A DNA stretch of 64,000 bases from Microbacterium arabinogalactanolyticum (GTDB taxonomy: Bacteria; Actinomycetota; Actinomycetes; Actinomycetales; Microbacteriaceae): NCBI RefSeq assembly GCF_030268005.1, contig NZ_BRZC01000003.1, positions 186,001-250,000 of the forward strand. The letters run 5' to 3'. Below are positions 25,850 through 34,472 of the stretch, one piece after another. The position numbers were made by a program, and so were the translations under genes. Each line of letters opens with the position of its first letter. Position 1 is the stretch's first letter. The notes beneath the pieces were generated by a model. It saw only the letters and a program-made list of their open reading frames with translations, did no database searches and was not told the origin of the DNA.

Positions 25850-27610
25850 TCAGTACCGCAGGCCGTGGCCGAAGCGGAAGGTGGGATCCTCGGTGTCGAA
25901 GGCGACATCGGAACGGCTCGCGACGACTGCGGCATCCGAACGCGGCAGATCGAACGGCAGCGAGCCCTGCGGACCCCGCTCGCCGAACAGCACCCGCAGC
26001 ACGGCCTCGTCCGAGGCGCCGTAGTCCGCGAGCACGGCGCGAGCCGACTCCTCCAGGCCGCCCAGCACGGCCGGGCGATCGAGGTAGATGTCGATCACCG
26101 TCGGCACGGCCTCGGCGATCGCCGTCAGACGGGCGTGCTCCTCAGCAGGGAACTCCAGCGATCCGGAGTGGAACATCGCCGAGAACCCGCCGCGGTCGCG
26201 GTCCTCGAAGGGCGCCTTGATGCGCAGGATCGCGACGTCGGCCTCCGCCGGTGTCTCGACGACGGTCGCGTACCCGGCGAGGACGTCGGATGCCACGCCT
26301 TCGGCGTAGACCTTCACGCCGCGGGTCAGCGGCAGGATCGCATCCGCGTTCGTGAGCAGGGTCAGCGAATCACTCTGCGCGTCCAGGCCCTCCTGCACGA
26401 AGTCCGCACGGCCGACGACGGCCTCGGCGTGCTCCTCGTCGACGAACGGGTCGTCGAACAGCCCGAGGCGGAACTTCTCCCGCAGCAGACGCCGCACCGA
26501 GACGTCGAGACGGTCCTCCGCGACCGCACCCGAGGCGAGCAGATCCAGCAGCACGTCGGTGCACAGCTCGCCGCCGAACTGGTCGATGCCGGCGTCCAGC
26601 GCCTTCACCATCCGCTCGGGCCGCGTGAGGTGCTCCACGCCCCAGGCCCGCGCCGGCATCGGCGTCCCCAGGATGTCGGCGTCGGTGAGCAGGCCCCAGT
26701 CGGTGCAGACGATGCCGTCGAAGCCGAGGCGGTCGCGCAGCAGCGTGGTCAGCACGTCCTTGTTGAAGCCGAAGCCGACCTCCTCCCAATCGGTGCCGAC
26801 CGGCTTGCCGTAGTACGGCATCATCTGGGTGGCGCCGGCGCCGATGGCCGCGATGAACGGACGCAGGTGGTACTCCTGCTCGCCGCCGGGGTAGACCTGC
26901 TCCTTGCCCCACTCGAAGTGCGGATCCTCGCCGTCGAGCTGCGGACCGCCGCCGGGGAAGTGCTTGACCATGGTCGAGACCGACTCGGGCCCGAGCTCCG
27001 ACCCCATGAACCCGCGGATGTAGCCGACCACGAGCTCGCTGGTGAGGTCGGCGCTCTCGCCGAACGTGCCGTTGATCCGCGACCAGCGCGGCTCGGTGGC
27101 GAGGTCGATCTGCGGATGCAGTGCGACGCGCAGCCCCACCGCGAGGTACTCCTGCCGCGCGATGTCGCCGAAGCGCTCGAGCCGCTCCGGCGAGGCGAGG
27201 GCGGCGAAGCCGAGCGTCTCGGGCCACTGCGAGAAGGGACCGGCGAACATCGAGGTCAGGGGGTTGTCGCTGAACGCGTGCCGCGGATCGGTCGAGAACG
27301 TGATCGGGATGCCGAGGCCGTCCTCGCGGGCGAAGCGCTGCAGCGCGTTGCTCCATGCGGCGAACTCGCGGCCGCTGGGCGCCGAGCCGAGCAGGTTGAA
27401 GTGATTCATCCGTCGCTTGCGGATCATCGAGTGCGCCGAGGGCAGCCCGAACGTCGGATTGCCCTCGGACGGGTCGCCGATGCCGACCATGGTGTGGAAG
27501 AGCATCCCGGCCTTGTCGGCGGCATCCATCCGGCCGAGCAGGTCCTCGACGCGCTGCTCGATGTCGAGCGCGGCGTCCTGGTACGGGAAGCGCACCTCGG
27601 TGTCCGTCAT
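25850..27610 (-). CDS. Glycoside hydrolase family 3 protein (short form)
   Basis: 586 aa, cytoplasmic since no signal peptide is seen. It has GH3 N-domain stretches STDPRHAFSD, STMVKHFPGGGPQLDGED and GIVCTDWGLL, where Asp304 is the expected nucleophile, followed by a C-terminal alpha/beta domain (DSLTLLTNADAILPL). The Fn3-like tail found in many beta-glucosidases is absent, which makes it about 165 residues shorter than the other GH3 of this window. Beta-glucosidase or exo-xylosidase activity is possible; specificity is not inferable. AGGAGAG precedes ATG. The MFS transporter gene 15 bases upstream is on the same transcript, so an imported oligosaccharide or glycoside is probably cleaved inside the cell. 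Confidence 0.87.
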   Translation of the reverse strand: MTDTEVRFPYQDAALDIEQRVEDLLGRMDAADKAGMLFHTMVGIGDPSEGNPTFGLPSAHSMIRKRRMNHFNLLGSAPSGREFAAWSNALQRFAREDGLGIPITFSTDPRHAFSDNPLTSMFAGPFSQWPETLGFAALASPERLERFGDIARQEYLAVGLRVALHPQIDLATEPRWSRINGTFGESADLTSELVVGYIRGFMGSELGPESVSTMVKHFPGGGPQLDGEDPHFEWGKEQVYPGGEQEYHLRPFIAAIGAGATQMMPYYGKPVGTDWEEVGFGFNKDVLTTLLRDRLGFDGIVCTDWGLLTDADILGTPMPARAWGVEHLTRPERMVKALDAGIDQFGGELCTDVLLDLLASGAVAEDRLDVSVRRLLREKFRLGLFDDPFVDEEHAEAVVGRADFVQEGLDAQSDSLTLLTNADAILPLTRGVKVYAEGVASDVLAGYATVVETPAEADVAILRIKAPFEDRDRGGFSAMFHSGSLEFPAEEHARLTAIAEAVPTVIDIYLDRPAVLGGLEESARAVLADYGASDEAVLRVLFGERGPQGSLPFDLPRSDAAVVASRSDVAFDTEDPTFRFGHGLRY

Positions 27611-27625
27611 GTGTTCTCTCCTTGA

Positions 27626-28933
27626 CTACTTGACCGACTTGATGAACCAGACGCTGATCGCGCCGAGCACGCTGAGCACGATCGCGATCGGGAAGAGCGC
27701 GCCGTAGCCGAAGGCCAGCACGATCGCACCGGCGACGCCGGGGGCGAACGTCTGGGGCAGCGTGGCGGCGATGTTCACGACGCCGAGATCCTTCGCGAAG
27801 TTCTTCGCTGACGGGAGCACCTGGCTCATCAGCGCGGTGTCCACCGCCTGGAACATGCCGAACCCGAATCCGCTGATCACGGTCATGATCATCCACGAGG
27901 TGTACGAGGGCGTGATCCAGGGCACGACGAGGGCGACCGCCATGAGCAGCGAGGATCCGAAGACGAAGGGCTTGCGGCGGCCGACCTTGTCGGAGAGCGG
28001 GCCCGAGATCACCGTGGCGATGAGCACGCCGGCGAGGCTGAGGATGCCCAGGAGCGGGATGACCGCGAACGGGTCCTTCACGCCGAGGTAGTTCTTCAGG
28101 ATCAGCAGCTGGAAGCCGGTCACGGCGAAGTAGCCGGTGTACAGCAGCAGGCGGCCGGTGAACGCCCAGAAGAAGTCGGGGTGCTTGACCGGGTTGACCC
28201 AGAAGGTGCGCAGGAACTCCGCGAAGCTGAACGGCTCGTTCTGGAAGTTGGTGCTCGGGTGGTCGGGGTTGGCGATGACGAAGCCGATCAGCACGACGAC
28301 GGCGAACGCCGCGAAGATCACATAGCCGAGGGTGATGGTGTGCGCGAGCTGGGAGCCGACGATCTGGCCGCCCAGCGCACCGAGCATGAGTCCGATGCCG
28401 GACAGGGCGGCGAAGGTGCCGCGGCGGGCGACCGGCACGCGGTCGGGAAGCACCGCGGAGAGCGGGCCCTGCGCGAAGTTGTAGGCGACCTGGATCAGGG
28501 TCCACGCGACGATGATCCCGATGAGGCTGTTCATGAAGCCGAGGACGATGAGGGCGATGCCGCCCACGATCGCTCCGCCGACGATCCACACGGCGCGGCG
28601 GCCGGACTTCGCCCGGGTGCGGTCGGAGAGCTGGCCTGCGGCGGGCTGGGCGATCATGGCGCCGAGGGCGCCGATCGTCATGACGATGGCGATGTTCGCG
28701 ACCTGGGTCTTCTCGTCGGGGAACATCGCGATCAGCTGGGCCTGGAGCAGGATGCCGGGGACCGCGCCCCAGATCACGAAGATCGCGAAGTTGGCGGGGA
28801 CGATCCACCACAGCAGGCGCCGCACGCCCTTGAGGGGCGCGGGCGGGTCGTCCTCGCCGGAGGCGGTGGCGACGAAGGTGGTCTCGGTGATCGGGGGACG
28901 CAGCTCGGGGGCGTCAGATGAAGTCGACGACAT
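27626..28933 (-). CDS. MFS transporter (likely glycoside or oligosaccharide permease)
   Basis: 435 aa with 12 predicted helices after a polar N-terminal stretch of about 40 residues. The loop motif QLSDRTRAKSGRRAVWIVGG is characteristic of sugar and glycoside MFS permeases (GPH-like and related). NSLIGIIVAWTLIQVAYNFAQGPL follows. AAGGA precedes ATG. It is first gene of a two-gene unit with the GH3 hydrolase and divergent from a TetR regulator. The paired geometry makes glycoside uptake plus intracellular hydrolysis likely; the exact sugar is unknown. Confidence 0.85.
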   Translation of the reverse strand: MSSTSSDAPELRPPITETTFVATASGEDDPPAPLKGVRRLLWWIVPANFAIFVIWGAVPGILLQAQLIAMFPDEKTQVANIAIVMTIGALGAMIAQPAAGQLSDRTRAKSGRRAVWIVGGAIVGGIALIVLGFMNSLIGIIVAWTLIQVAYNFAQGPLSAVLPDRVPVARRGTFAALSGIGLMLGALGGQIVGSQLAHTITLGYVIFAAFAVVVLIGFVIANPDHPSTNFQNEPFSFAEFLRTFWVNPVKHPDFFWAFTGRLLLYTGYFAVTGFQLLILKNYLGVKDPFAVIPLLGILSLAGVLIATVISGPLSDKVGRRKPFVFGSSLLMAVALVVPWITPSYTSWMIMTVISGFGFGMFQAVDTALMSQVLPSAKNFAKDLGVVNIAATLPQTFAPGVAGAIVLAFGYGALFPIAIVLSVLGAISVWFIKSVK

Positions 28934-29007
28934 TGTCAGTCCTTGCGGGTATGGGCGGGTTCGGTTGGCCGGACAGGGTGCTCGGTGCCGATTGATGGCA
29001 CGCTAGC

Positions 29008-29037
29008 ATGAAAACCGGCACAAGTGTAGGTTTTCAT
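29008..29037. promoter_or_regulatory. TetR-type operator between MFS/GH3 operon and TetR gene
   Basis: Perfect 9-bp inverted repeat ATGAAAACC (29008-29016) and GGTTTTCAT (29029-29037) with a 12-base spacer. It lies in the divergent promoter region of the transporter and the TetR regulator, the expected place for repression of both. Confidence 0.8.
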
Positions 29038-29060
29038 CTGACGCCTACGATGGGACATCG

Positions 29061-29675
29061 ATGACGACTGAACGCGGATACACCACCGGCCGAGCCCGGC
29101 GGGAGCAGATCATCGCGGCCGCGACCGCGCTCTTCGGCCGCGTCGGCTACAACAGTGCGACCATGCTCGAACTGTCGAAGATCTGCGAGATCTCGCGCGC
29201 CGGCCTCGCGCACCACTTCCCCACCAAGGAATCCCTCATGGAGGCGGTGCTGGAGACGCGCGACCGCGAGGACCGCGATCGGTTCCGCCGCAACGGGTCA
29301 CAGGGGCAGGACGGCATCGGGATCCTGCGCGGCATGGTCGACCTCGCCCGGCACAACAGCGGCGTCGGCGGCATCATCGCGCTGTACGCGGTGCTGTCGG
29401 CGGAGGCGGCCGACCCGACCCACCCCGCGCACGACTACTTCGTCCGACGCTATGCGCGGATCCGCTCCGGCACGGCGAAGGCCCTGCGGGATGCCAGGGC
29501 CGCGGGCTACCTCGCCGAGCACGTCGACGAGGAGCGCGCCGCCGCGGAGCTCACCGCCCTCATGGACGGCCTGCAGCTGCAGTGGCTGCTCGATCCGACG
29601 TCCGTCGACATGGCCGAGGCCGTGCGGCTCCGCATCGAGGAGCTGCTCGTCGTGCCGCTGGGCGGGCCCGACTAG
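29061..29675 (+). CDS. TetR-family transcriptional regulator (GH3/MFS module)
   Basis: 204 aa. The DNA-binding domain is RREQIIAAATALFGRVGYNS and ISRAGLAHHFPTKESLMEAV. The C-terminal ligand domain carries HPAHDYFVRRYARIR and MDGLQLQWLLDPTSVDMAEAV, which recur closely in the other TetR of this window (56777-57391). It is divergent from the MFS transporter and GH3 genes and should repress them through the inverted repeat at 29008-29037, presumably released by a sugar or glycoside. TACGAT at 29046-29051 lies nine bases before ATG with no ribosome site, so the message may be nearly leaderless. Confidence 0.9.
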   Translation: MTTERGYTTGRARREQIIAAATALFGRVGYNSATMLELSKICEISRAGLAHHFPTKESLMEAVLETRDREDRDRFRRNGSQGQDGIGILRGMVDLARHNSGVGGIIALYAVLSAEAADPTHPAHDYFVRRYARIRSGTAKALRDARAAGYLAEHVDEERAAAELTALMDGLQLQWLLDPTSVDMAEAVRLRIEELLVVPLGGPD

Positions 29676-29682
29676 AAGGCGC

Positions 29683-30387
29683 TCAGCGCGCCGCGTGCGC
29701 CAGGGCCCGCAGGGCCGGCAGTACGCGGTCGCGCTCCGGCAGCGGCGCGAGCTCGAGCGCCGTCGCGACGCCGAGGGCGAGCACGGCGTGCCCGGCCGCG
29801 TTCGGGTGGAACGGGTCGCCCAGCAGTCCCCAGGCGACGTCGTTCACGTGGCCACGGCCCATCTCGGCGAAGCGCGCGAACTGGTCGATGAGGATCACGT
29901 CCTGCGCGGCCGCGACATCCCTGATCGCCTGGGCGAACTCGGCGATGCGGGCGCGCTCCGGGGCGTTGCGCACGTCGATCGCGGGCTGGGTCTGCAGAAC
30001 GGGGATGGCGCCGACGGCGCGCACCCGTGCGACGAACTCGGTGACGGATACCGCGAACTCGGCGGGCTCGATCACCGGGAACACGCCCGCGGTGGAGCAG
30101 TCGTTCGTGCCGATCATGAGCGTGACGATGTGCGGATGCCAGGTGGCCACGCGCCGGTCGAAGTCCTCGAGCAGCTGCACGATGCGCCAGCCGCTGATGG
30201 CGGTGTCGATGATGACGTCCTGAACGCGGGACATGTCGCCGCGGATCAGCTCGTGCAGGTGGTCGACGTAGTTGCGCGCACCCTGGGTGTGGATGAGTCC
30301 ATGCGTGATCGAATCGCCGGTGCACACCCAGTTCACGGGCGTGCCCTCGTCGAGCAGGGTGCGCAGGCGGGTCAGGTCAGTGGTCAC
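29683..30387 (-). CDS. SGNH/GDSL-family esterase or hydrolase
   Basis: 234 aa, no signal peptide. Block I is VCTGDSITHGLIHTQGARN with the nucleophile Ser, block III is LMIGTNDCSTAG, and the Asp-His block V is LGDPFHPNAAGH. These are the catalytic set of the SGNH hydrolases, often acetyl-esterases acting on sugars. The GTG start at 30387 is chosen for AGGAG eight bases upstream; the frame upstream is unlike protein. The gene is convergent with the TetR gene, with only 7 bases between stops, and upstream of it on the same strand lies the mannonate dehydratase gene. A role in deacetylation of carbohydrate is reasonable but not shown. Confidence 0.85.
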   Translation of the reverse strand: MTTDLTRLRTLLDEGTPVNWVCTGDSITHGLIHTQGARNYVDHLHELIRGDMSRVQDVIIDTAISGWRIVQLLEDFDRRVATWHPHIVTLMIGTNDCSTAGVFPVIEPAEFAVSVTEFVARVRAVGAIPVLQTQPAIDVRNAPERARIAEFAQAIRDVAAAQDVILIDQFARFAEMGRGHVNDVAWGLLGDPFHPNAAGHAVLALGVATALELAPLPERDRVLPALRALAHAAR

Positions 30388-30460
30388 GCGGATGCTCCTG
30401 TCGGGATGGTGCTTCCATCCTGGCGCATCCGGCCCCCGGGCCTCGCCGGGCACGCCCCCG

Positions 30461-31699
30461 TCACCAGTCGTGGACCGTGCCGTCGGCGAGCCGGTTGTAG
30501 GGCAGGTACGCCTGCTCGTACGGATACTTGCCCGCCTCGTCCAGGTCGAGCTCCACACCCAGACCCGGGGCGTCGCCGGGGTGCAGCAGGCCGTTCTGCC
30601 AGGTGAACGACTGCTGGAACACCTGGTTCGTGCGCTCGCCGTGCTTCATGTACTCCTGGATGCCGAAGTTGTGGATCGACAGGCCGAGGTGCATGGCGGC
30701 GGCCATGCCGACCGGGGAGATGTCGGTCGGCCCGTGCATGCCCGACTTGATCTGGTACATCGCCGCATACTCGAGGGTCTTCTTCAGCGGGCTGATGCCG
30801 CCCATGTGGGTGACGGCGCCGCGCACGTAGTCGATGAGCTGCTCGCGGATGATGTCCTTGAAGTCCCACACCGTGTTGAAGATCTCGCCGATCGCGAGCG
30901 GGGTGGTGGTGTGCTGGCGTACGAGGCGCAGCGCCTCCTGGTTCTCGGCAGGGGTGCAGTCCTCCAGCCAGAACAGGTCGTAGGGCTCGAGCTCCTTGCC
31001 GAGCTTGGCGGCCTGGATCGGCGTCATGCGGTGGTGGCCGTCGTGGAGCAGGGGGAGCTCGGGGCCGAACTCGTTGCGCACCGCCTCGAAGACGCCGGGC
31101 AGGTGGCGCAGATAGGCGCGGGTGTCCCAGTCCTCCTCCACCGGCTTCGCGCCGCGACGTGCGGGCTCGTGGTCGTAGCGCTCGTCGCCACCGCCGGCCG
31201 CGGCGGACTGCGAGGCGATGCCGTAGATCGCGTTCAGGCCGGGGACGCCGGTCTGGATGCGGATGGCGCGGTAGCCCTGCTCGAGGTGGTCGCGCACCGA
31301 GTCGAAGAGCGAGGGCAGGTCAGTGCCGGACGCGTGGCCGTAGGCGAGCAGCCCGGTGCGGGACGCCCCGCCGAGCAGCTGGTACAGCGGCATCCCGGCC
31401 TTCTTCGCCTTGATGTCCCACAGCGCCATGTCGACGGAGGCGATCGCCGCCATCGTGACGGGGCCGCGGCGCCAGTACGCCGAGCGGTACAGGAACTGCC
31501 AGGTGTCCTCGATGCGGTTCTCGTCGGCACCGATCAGCAGCGGCACGACGTGGTCGCGCAGGTATGAGACCACGGCCAGCTCGCGGCCGTTGAGGGTCGC
31601 GTCGCCCAGGCCGGTCACGCCGTCGGAAGTGGTGATCTTCAGCGTCACGAAGTTGCGGTTCGGGCTGGTGACGATCACCTCGGCCTTGTCGATGGTCAT
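30461..31699 (-). CDS. manD: D-mannonate dehydratase, enolase superfamily (ManD/RspA)
   Basis: 412 aa, the family's usual length. It dehydrates D-mannonate to 2-keto-3-deoxy-D-gluconate. The capping domain starts [21 protein letters not shown]; the barrel shows [20 protein letters not shown] (Asp and His), [12 protein letters not shown] (Glu), [13 protein letters not shown] (Glu), [10 protein letters not shown] and [11 protein letters not shown], i.e. Mg2+ ligands and the His expected in ManD. GAGGAGAAG precedes ATG. The gene is divergent from a GntR/FadR-type regulator whose operator lies between them. With UxaC and fructuronate-reductase-like enzymes elsewhere in the window it would complete glucuronate to KDG. 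Some members of this family have weak activity, so in vivo role still needs the operon context. Confidence 0.92.
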   Translation of the reverse strand: MTIDKAEVIVTSPNRNFVTLKITTSDGVTGLGDATLNGRELAVVSYLRDHVVPLLIGADENRIEDTWQFLYRSAYWRRGPVTMAAIASVDMALWDIKAKKAGMPLYQLLGGASRTGLLAYGHASGTDLPSLFDSVRDHLEQGYRAIRIQTGVPGLNAIYGIASQSAAAGGGDERYDHEPARRGAKPVEEDWDTRAYLRHLPGVFEAVRNEFGPELPLLHDGHHRMTPIQAAKLGKELEPYDLFWLEDCTPAENQEALRLVRQHTTTPLAIGEIFNTVWDFKDIIREQLIDYVRGAVTHMGGISPLKKTLEYAAMYQIKSGMHGPTDISPVGMAAAMHLGLSIHNFGIQEYMKHGERTNQVFQQSFTWQNGLLHPGDAPGLGVELDLDEAGKYPYEQAYLPYNRLADGTVHDW

Positions 31700-31730
31700 C
31701 GCTTCTCCTCTCCGCGCACACCTTCGGTGC

Positions 31731-31773
31731 AGAACTGGTATGGCAGTAATGCAAGCACTGCCATACCAGTTCT
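31731..31773. promoter_or_regulatory. Double UxuR/ExuR-like operator
   Basis: Inverted repeat AGAACTGGTATGGCAGT (31731-31747) and its exact complement (31757-31773), 9 bases apart. Each half also contains a near-dyad ACTGGTATGGCAGT that resembles TTGGTATACCAA, the site type of UxuR/ExuR GntR-family repressors. The two centres lie 23 bp apart between manD and the GntR gene. Confidence 0.75.
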
Positions 31774-31799
31774 GTCAAGAGTCGGGATACTCTCGTCAC

Positions 31800-32489
31800 A
31801 TGCCCGCTCGCCCCTCCGCCCGCGACGTCGCCTACGCGCACGTCCGTGACGAGATCATCAGCGGTGCGCTCCGGCCCGGGGCCTCGCTGTCGGAGAACGA
31901 GCTCGCCGCGACCATCGGCATCAGCCGCCAGCCCGTCCGCGAGGCTCTGCTGCTCATCGCGCAGGAGGGCCTGGTCGAGATCCGTCCGCAGAGCGGCACC
32001 TACGTCACGCCCATCGACCCCGATCGCGTGCGCGAGGCGCAGTTCATCCGCGAGGCGATCGAGGTGACGTCGCTCGCATCATGCGCGACGCCGTCGGATG
32101 AGCAGGAGCGGATGCTGCGCAGCATCCTCGCCGCCCAGCGCAAGGCGCGCGATCGTGAGGAGTTCTACCCGCTGGACGAAGAGTTCCACCGCGCGCTGCT
32201 GGGGCTCGCCGGACACGCGAACGCGTGGGCGGCGGTCAGCGCCGCGAAGGGCCACCTCGACCGCGCCCGCTACGTCGGCATGAGCGCGACGCGGGATGTG
32301 CAGGACTATGCGGACGACCACGAGCGCGTCGTCGACGCGCTCGCGGCCGGCGATCCGGATGCCGCCTGTGCGGCGCTGCGCGAGCACCTCCGCTTCGTCT
32401 TCGCCGATCTCGAGGCCGTGCGCGAGCAGCATCCGGAGCTCTTCGAGGGCGCGCCTGCGGCGCGAGGAACGCGCCGAACGCGACGGTGA
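31800..32489 (+). CDS. GntR-family transcriptional regulator (FadR/FCD type, UxuR-like)
   Basis: 229 aa. The winged helix-turn-helix is VRDEIISGALRPGASLSENEL and ATIGISRQPVREALLLIAQE. The C-terminal FCD domain shows EEFHRALLGLAGHANAW and DDHERVVDALAAGDPDAA with His residues that often bind metal. Divergent from manD, it is the likely repressor at the double operator. TACTCT (31788-31793) lies six bases before ATG with no ribosome site, so a leaderless transcript is likely. It fits regulators of hexuronate or aldonate catabolism. Confidence 0.9.
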   Translation: MPARPSARDVAYAHVRDEIISGALRPGASLSENELAATIGISRQPVREALLLIAQEGLVEIRPQSGTYVTPIDPDRVREAQFIREAIEVTSLASCATPSDEQERMLRSILAAQRKARDREEFYPLDEEFHRALLGLAGHANAWAAVSAAKGHLDRARYVGMSATRDVQDYADDHERVVDALAAGDPDAACAALREHLRFVFADLEAVREQHPELFEGAPAARGTRRTRR

Positions 32490-32503
32490 CGCGTGTCCGG
32501 ACC

Positions 32504-33640
32504 TCAGCGGACCCGCTCGCCGGCGACGTGCACCGACACCGGCGTGATGGCCATGTCGCCCGGCTGCCACGAGAAGCGGAGCACATCCGCTCGGGCGCCG
32601 ACTCGCCACGGGTCGCGGCCGTCCAGCAGCAGAGACGGCACGATGCTGGCCAGCCGGACGGCATCGGCGAGCGAGCCGAGGATGCCCGCCGCGTTGGCCA
32701 CGCCGATGTCGAGAGCCTGGACCGATCCGGCGAGGAAGCCCGATGCGACGTGCCGCAGGGCGCCGTCCGCTGCGAGAGCGACGCCGCCTCCGACGGTCGA
32801 GACTCCGTCCTCCACGAGAGTGCGAGGGGTCGCCACCGCATCGCTGACCAGGAAGACGCCGTGATCGCGCTTGGCCGCGATCATCGCCTTCAACGTGCTG
32901 GCCGGCAGGTGGTGGCCGTCGGCGATCACGCCTGCGGCGAGCCGGCCCTCGGCCAGCTGCGTCCAGATGTAGTTCGGATGCCGCGGCAGCGCCGCGTGCG
33001 CGCCGTTACCCAGATGGGTGCACAGCGACGCGCCGGCATCGACCGCAGCCGTGATCTGCTCCTCATCCGCATGCGTGTGTCCCACCGAGACCCGCACTCC
33101 GTGCTGGACGAGGTGGGTGACGGCGTCGACCGTTCCTGGGTGGTGCGGTGACAGCGTGACGATCCGGAGCAGGCCGTCCGCAGCCTCCAGCCACGAGTCC
33201 AGCTCGCGGACATCGGGTGGCCGGATGTGCTCCAGCGGGTGCACGCCGCGCGGGCCGTCCTGCTCGGAAAGACTCGGCCCTTCGACGTGGATGCCGGCGA
33301 CCATGGCCGCTGTCAGGGGGTCTCGGCACGCATCGGCGATCGCACCGATGCGTGCGCGCATCTGCTCTCGCGATGCGGTGATCACCGTCGGGAGGAAGCG
33401 CGTGACTCCCCGTGCGGCGAGGGCACGCGCCATCCGGGTGATCTCCTCGGCGGACGGACGTGTCGCGTTCGCGTCGCCGTCACCGAACCCGTTCACCTGC
33501 AGGTCGACGAGCCCCGGGGCGATCCATGGCGCGTCAGGGGCGACCTCGTCGCCGGTCCGCATCGCGGTGATGAGGCCGTCGCTGATCTCGAGGACCAGGC
33601 CCGCGCCGGAGGTGAGGTCCCGGCCCTGCAGCGTGAGCAT
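32504..33640 (-). CDS. nagA: N-acetylglucosamine-6-phosphate deacetylase
   Basis: 378 aa. Reaction: GlcNAc-6-P to GlcN-6-P plus acetate. Metal-binding stretches of the amidohydrolase fold are visible: GLVDLQVNGFGDGDAN, GIHVEGPSLSEQDGPRGVHP (Glu ligand), SVGHTHADEEQI and THLGNGAHAALPRHP (His ligands), and LVSDAVATP with the catalytic Asp. The ATG shares a base with the nagB stop (TGATG), so the two are translationally coupled in order nagB-nagA. Together they feed N-acetylglucosamine phosphate to glycolysis. The gene is controlled by the promoter and operator ahead of nagB. Confidence 0.9.
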   Translation of the reverse strand: MLTLQGRDLTSGAGLVLEISDGLITAMRTGDEVAPDAPWIAPGLVDLQVNGFGDGDANATRPSAEEITRMARALAARGVTRFLPTVITASREQMRARIGAIADACRDPLTAAMVAGIHVEGPSLSEQDGPRGVHPLEHIRPPDVRELDSWLEAADGLLRIVTLSPHHPGTVDAVTHLVQHGVRVSVGHTHADEEQITAAVDAGASLCTHLGNGAHAALPRHPNYIWTQLAEGRLAAGVIADGHHLPASTLKAMIAAKRDHGVFLVSDAVATPRTLVEDGVSTVGGGVALAADGALRHVASGFLAGSVQALDIGVANAAGILGSLADAVRLASIVPSLLLDGRDPWRVGARADVLRFSWQPGDMAITPVSVHVAGERVR

Positions 33641-34398
33641 CAGCGCCGCGCCGGAAGGAGGGAGGCGGCGTCCCGGTCGACATGCACTTCACAATGAGCA
33701 TGCCGCCGGAGCGCGGTGCACGGCCAGGCGGGGCTGATGGCCTCCTCCATGAGCGCGCGCACCGCCTCGGCCTTGCGCGCGTCCGGCACGGCGCACACGA
33801 GATGCGCGCCCCGCAGCAGTGCGGGGATCGTCAGCGTGAGCGCATGGGTCGGCACGGCTTCGAGATTATCGAAGCAGCCGTCATCGACCTGCTGCACGCG
33901 GCTGGCCTCGTCGAGGCGCACCTCGCGTACGGCCTCCGGGTCGTCCAGCTCCGCCTCGGGCGGATCGTTGAACGCGATGTGGCCGTTCACGCCGATTCCC
34001 AGGCACACCACGTCGATGGGGCCGGCGGAGAGCAGGTCCGTGTACTCCTCGATAGCCGCCTGTGCGCCGGCCTCGGTGCGAAGCGGGTGGAAGCGGGCGC
34101 CGGAGATGCCGGCGATCAGGTGCTCTCGCAGCCAGTTGCCGAATCGCTGGGGAGCCGATTCCGGCAGCCCCAGGTACTCGTCCATGTGCAGGACCGTGAC
34201 CCTGCTCCAGTCGATCCCCGGCTCCTTCGCCAGGGCGCGATAGACATCGAGCTGACTGGGGGCGGCCGCGGCGATCATCCGGGCCGCGCCGCGATCGGTG
34301 ATCGCGGCGCGAAGCGTCGCGGCGGCCGCACGCGCGGCAGCGGCTCCCATCGAGGAGCGGTCGGAGTGGACGTGCAGGGTGAACGAGGGCTGGTTCAT
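33640..34398 (-). CDS. nagB: Glucosamine-6-phosphate deaminase
   Basis: 252 aa, slightly shorter than the usual 260 or so. Reaction: GlcN-6-P to fructose-6-P and ammonia. LHMDEYLGLPES is the NagB active-site loop (Asp), LGIGVNGHIAFNDPPE the phosphate and His/Glu catalytic loop, and THALTLTIPALL the following conserved part. The start at MNQPSFTL is chosen because upstream residues (rich in Trp/Arg) are not NagB-like. No ribosome site precedes it, and a promoter whose -10 lies ten bases upstream suggests a leaderless or nearly leaderless mRNA. First gene of the nagBA unit, divergent from the LacI gene. Confidence 0.9.
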   Translation of the reverse strand: MNQPSFTLHVHSDRSSMGAAAARAAAATLRAAITDRGAARMIAAAAPSQLDVYRALAKEPGIDWSRVTVLHMDEYLGLPESAPQRFGNWLREHLIAGISGARFHPLRTEAGAQAAIEEYTDLLSAGPIDVVCLGIGVNGHIAFNDPPEAELDDPEAVREVRLDEASRVQQVDDGCFDNLEAVPTHALTLTIPALLRGAHLVCAVPDARKAEAVRALMEEAISPAWPCTALRRHAHCEVHVDRDAASLLPARR

Positions 34399-34408
34399 GA
34401 TGTGGAAC

Positions 34409-34436
34409 ACAATAATGCAACCGGTTGCAAAATCAA
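34409..34436 (-). promoter_or_regulatory. nagB promoter with LacI-type operator in its spacer
   Basis: On the minus strand TTGATT (34431-34436) and TATTGT (34409-34414) are 16 bases apart. The palindrome TGCAACCGGTTGCA (34416-34429) fills the spacer, starting one base after the -35. Transcription would begin about four bases before the nagB ATG. Confidence 0.75.
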
Positions 34437-34472
34437 GTCCCTGTTGTCGTAGGACGCCACTATCGTGGATCC

